A stretch of 64,000 nt of DNA, from contig NZ_FUYE01000005.1 in the NCBI RefSeq assembly GCF_900167535.1, positions 310,001 through 374,000 of the forward strand, written 5' to 3'. Made by a program: the position numbers and the translations under genes. This DNA is from Prosthecobacter debontii. GTDB taxonomy: Bacteria > Verrucomicrobiota > Verrucomicrobiia > Verrucomicrobiales > Verrucomicrobiaceae. The notes under the pieces were generated by a model. It was not told the DNA's origin, did not search any database, and was given only the letters and a program-made list of their open reading frames with translations. Positions 61,636-64,000 of this stretch are shown here, piece by piece (within the stretch, counting starts at the first letter, position 1; each line of letters begins with the position of its first letter).

Positions 61636-61705
61636 TTCAAACCATAAATATCAGAAGAGCAAGCACGAACCTTGCCCACATGCCCAAGAGGGCGTATTTT
61701 GCCTG

Positions 61706-62737
61706 ATGCTCTCCTGGCTGCACAGCGAACACTTTCCTCTCTATCTCGCCCCCATGGCCGGTGTCACCGACGTGACTTTCCGGGGTATCTGCAAGGAGTT
61801 GGGCGCGGATGTGCTCGTGACTGAGTTTGTCAGTGCCGAAGGTATCCTCCAAAGGGATGACCGCACCCGGCATTACACCGACTTTGACGATGGCCAGCGC
61901 CCGCTCGGTGTGCAGCTCTTTGGCGCCGATGGCGTGCGCATGGGCGAGGCGGCGCGTAAGATCATCGATTGGAAGCAGCCCGACTTCATCGACATCAACT
62001 TTGGCTGCCCCGTGAATAAAGTGGTGTCGAAAAACGGCGGCTCCTCCTTGCTAAAAAACTGCCCTCTCCTAGCCAGTGTGGCCCGTGAAGTGGCTAAGGC
62101 AGTGCCCATCCCGGTAACGGCGAAGATGCGCATCGGCTGGGATGCTCAGAACATCAACGCCGTGGAGGTGGCCCGTATTCTGGAGGACTGCGGCATTCAG
62201 GCCATCACCGTGCATGGCCGCACTCGTGCGCAGGGTTATACCGGTCTGGCGGACTGGGAAGTCATTGGTCAGGTGGCGGATGCAGTCAAGATACCCGTGA
62301 TCGGGAACGGCGATGTAGCCAGCGGTCTGGATGTCGAGGTGCGTCGGGCACAGACCAATGTTCGCGGCATCATGATTGGTCGGGCCGCCATGGCCAATCC
62401 CTGGGTCTTTCAAGAAGCTCGCCACTACCTCACCACAGGGCAGCATGCCACCCCAGCCACGGTGGAGCAGCGCTTCGCCCTCATGCGCCGTCATTGTGAG
62501 CTGGCGATCTCCCGCAGCAAGCGTGGGGGGGAGTTTGAGGTGATCCGCTCCATGCGCTCTCGCCTCATGAGTTACACCCGCAGCATCCCGGGCGGGAAAT
62601 ACCTGCGCGGCCGCTTCGGCCAAATCGCCAGCCTCATGGAGATGGATGATATCCTGGCGGACTACCAGACGCATCAGCAGCGAGGCTTGGTTTCCCAGGA
62701 ATCCGATGCGGATGATGTGGTCACTGAGGCCAACTGA
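61706..62737 (+). CDS. dusB: tRNA-dihydrouridine synthase (DusB type)
   Basis: A 343-residue FMN enzyme: LYLAPMAGVTDVTFRGICKE, VQLFGADGVRMGEAARKI, INFGCPVNKVVSKNGGSSLLK (Cys101 in the conserved CP motif), AITVHGRTRAQGYTG and IPVIGNGDVASG with GIMIGRAAMANPW. It reduces specific uridines in tRNA with NADPH. The C-terminal helical RNA-binding domain starts near 255. A 258-base gap without a gene follows. Confidence 0.92.
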   Translation: MLSWLHSEHFPLYLAPMAGVTDVTFRGICKELGADVLVTEFVSAEGILQRDDRTRHYTDFDDGQRPLGVQLFGADGVRMGEAARKIIDWKQPDFIDINFGCPVNKVVSKNGGSSLLKNCPLLASVAREVAKAVPIPVTAKMRIGWDAQNINAVEVARILEDCGIQAITVHGRTRAQGYTGLADWEVIGQVADAVKIPVIGNGDVASGLDVEVRRAQTNVRGIMIGRAAMANPWVFQEARHYLTTGQHATPATVEQRFALMRRHCELAISRSKRGGEFEVIRSMRSRLMSYTRSIPGGKYLRGRFGQIASLMEMDDILADYQTHQQRGLVSQESDADDVVTEAN

Positions 62738-62995
62738 GGCGAAGGCATTCCTAATGCCGGGCGAGGCGTAAAAGGCGAAGCTTTAGTTTCATGCCTTGAG
62801 CAGAAACTTGGGACAGGCGTTTGCCGGGCGTAAGCCTTCTCGTCTCTTAAAATTCTGTGTAGGCCATGGATTGCCAAATCCGACACAGTTTTTGCTGATG
62901 CATTTTTGATGAGGCTTCGTTTCGCAGGAGTGATTGGCCTGTCTCCATCCGTATTGCCCATCAGACCGTCCAATACCGCAACCTGTGTTCTCCTG

Positions 62996-64000
62996 ATGAG
63001 ATCTCTGTGCATTTATGTTTTATTGGCTAGTCCCGCACTGGCAGGGGTAGACTTTGCCCATCAGGTGGTGCCGTTGTTGCGCAAGCATTGTGCCGAGTGC
63101 CATGCAGGGGAGAAGAAAAAGGGAGGCTTCTCCATGAATGATCGAGAAGCTCTTCTAGCCGGGGGCGAAAACGGAGCGGTGGTGGATCTGGAAAAGCCTC
63201 AGGCCAGCGCGCTTTTGCGGGCGGTCGAGACCCAGGATGAAGATCTTCGCATGCCACCCAAAGGGCCGGGGCTTGACCGTGAAGAAGTGGCCATTTTAAA
63301 ACAGTGGGTTGCGGAAGGACTTCCATGGGAAGCGGGCTTTGCCTTCAAAAAACCGGCTTATGAACCTCCTCTGAAGCCACGCAAGGTCATGCTGCCTCCA
63401 GCTCAGGAAGGTACGGAAAACCCGGTGGACCGACTGGTGCAGGCTTACTGGCACCAACACGAGGTTCCACGCCCCGCTTTATTGGATGATGGAGCTTTTC
63501 TTCGTCGGGCCAGTTTGGATCTGATTGGTCTGCTGCCGACTCCGGACGAGGTAGGCGATTTTCTAGCTGATACGGCACCGGATAAACGAGAAAAGTTGAT
63601 CCAGCGTCTCCTCGACAGAGATGTGGATTATGCCGAGCATTGGCTGACCTTTTGGAATGATCTGTTGCGTAATGACTACGGCGGCACGGGTTTCATCACG
63701 GGCGGACGTAAACAGATCAGCAAGTGGCTCTATGAGGCTCTGGTGAGTAACAAGAAGTATGACCAGTTTGTGCAAGAGCTGATTGCGCCGCCTACCGATG
63801 AGAGCCGCGGATTCATTGATGGCATCAAATGGCGCGGGGAAGTCAGTGCCGGGCAGACGGTGGAGATTCAGTTTGCGCAAAGCCTGGGGCAATCCTTTCT
63901 GGGCATCAATCTGAAGTGCGCTTCCTGTCATGACAGCTTCATTGACCGATGGAAGCTGGATGAGGCCTATGGGCTTGCCGCCATCTATGCGGAGAAGCCG
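62996..64000 (+). CDS. PSCyt1/DUF1549 planctomycete-type cytochrome protein, 3' end outside window
   Basis: The frame is open to the window edge, so at least 335 residues are seen. From ATG 62996 a signal peptide (MRSLCIYVLLASPALA) precedes a PSCyt1 domain with Cys32, Cys35 and His36 (HCAECHAG), GGENGAVVDLEKP, MPPKGPGLDREEV, then a DUF1549 region (DRLVQAYWHQHEVPRPALLDD, LDLIGLLPTPDEV) and a second ASCHDSF motif. An in-frame ATG at 62909 would add 29 residues. It probably works in periplasmic polysaccharide or sulfatase systems. A DUF1553 part should follow. Confidence 0.85.
   Translation, partial: MRSLCIYVLLASPALAGVDFAHQVVPLLRKHCAECHAGEKKKGGFSMNDREALLAGGENGAVVDLEKPQASALLRAVETQDEDLRMPPKGPGLDREEVAILKQWVAEGLPWEAGFAFKKPAYEPPLKPRKVMLPPAQEGTENPVDRLVQAYWHQHEVPRPALLDDGAFLRRASLDLIGLLPTPDEVGDFLADTAPDKREKLIQRLLDRDVDYAEHWLTFWNDLLRNDYGGTGFITGGRKQISKWLYEALVSNKKYDQFVQELIAPPTDESRGFIDGIKWRGEVSAGQTVEIQFAQSLGQSFLGINLKCASCHDSFIDRWKLDEAYGLAAIYAEKP

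Noticed and set aside
1..64000. CRISPR array, transposase or prophage
   Set aside because: No regularly spaced direct repeats, no IS-type transposase, and no phage structural or integrase genes were seen on either strand.

Overview
The window looks like a chromosomal segment of a Verrucomicrobiota bacterium, probably Verrucomicrobiaceae/Prosthecobacter-like. This is inferred from family content: a large secreted DUF1080 plus PVC-type heme-binding (CxxCH) protein, a PSCyt1/DUF1549-type cytochrome gene running off the right edge, a PEP-CTERM/exosortase pair embedded in exopolysaccharide (EPS) genes, FabV as enoyl reductase, and a fused CobA-HemD. No transposase, integrase, CRISPR array, rRNA or tRNA was seen. 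One RNA gene, a small SRP RNA, was recognised.

Region 1 (1-6490) holds small, same-strand genes: DUF4259, DUF3601, two GNATs, a VOC-fold protein and several unknowns. The first four genes are each followed by an imperfect inverted repeat shaped like an integron attC site. Two of these sites align over about 65 bases, and in one the stop codon lies inside GCCTAAC. I read this as part of a chromosomal integron gene-cassette array; the integrase is not in the window. Region 2 (6491-9259) holds an alpha/beta hydrolase, a His-rich lipoprotein and a secreted C39-like papain-fold protein.

Region 3 (9279-43429) is a roughly 34-kb EPS locus in several transcription units. These are: (i) a PEP-CTERM-like protein, an exosortase with an extra C-terminal domain and a GT2; (ii) a divergent Wzy/WaaL-like ligase; (iii) a long minus-strand unit with five GT4-type genes (one fused to a WecG domain), a nucleotidyltransferase, a hexapeptide acyltransferase, a PEP-CTERM-type AAA ATPase, a 1011-residue Wzz-like/Wza-like fusion, a LuxR-type response regulator and a stand-alone Wza-like lipoprotein; (iv) a divergent sensor kinase; (v) a GT4-flippase-GT2 unit; and (vi) a plus-strand unit that starts with an H-NOX haem sensor and an HNOBA hybrid kinase. 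That last unit continues through 4-base stop/start overlaps and tight spacing into a GT4, an initiating sugar transferase, a nucleotidyltransferase/left-handed-helix/sugar-transferase fusion, a STAS-receiver protein, a phosphatase-superfamily protein and an FkbM methyltransferase. The layout suggests a nitric-oxide- or redox-responsive EPS/biofilm system tied to exosortase-anchored protein.

Region 4 (43498-64000) is mostly housekeeping or PVC-type genes: a PQQ-like propeller, a GcvH-like protein, a PotD-like binding protein, a methyltransferase, FabV, a GNAT, the giant DUF1080/cytochrome protein, a nitroreductase, a radical SAM protein, two paralogous coiled-coil membrane proteins (one with DPFG repeats), SRP RNA, CobA-HemD, a one-TM unknown, DusB and the truncated PSCyt1 gene.
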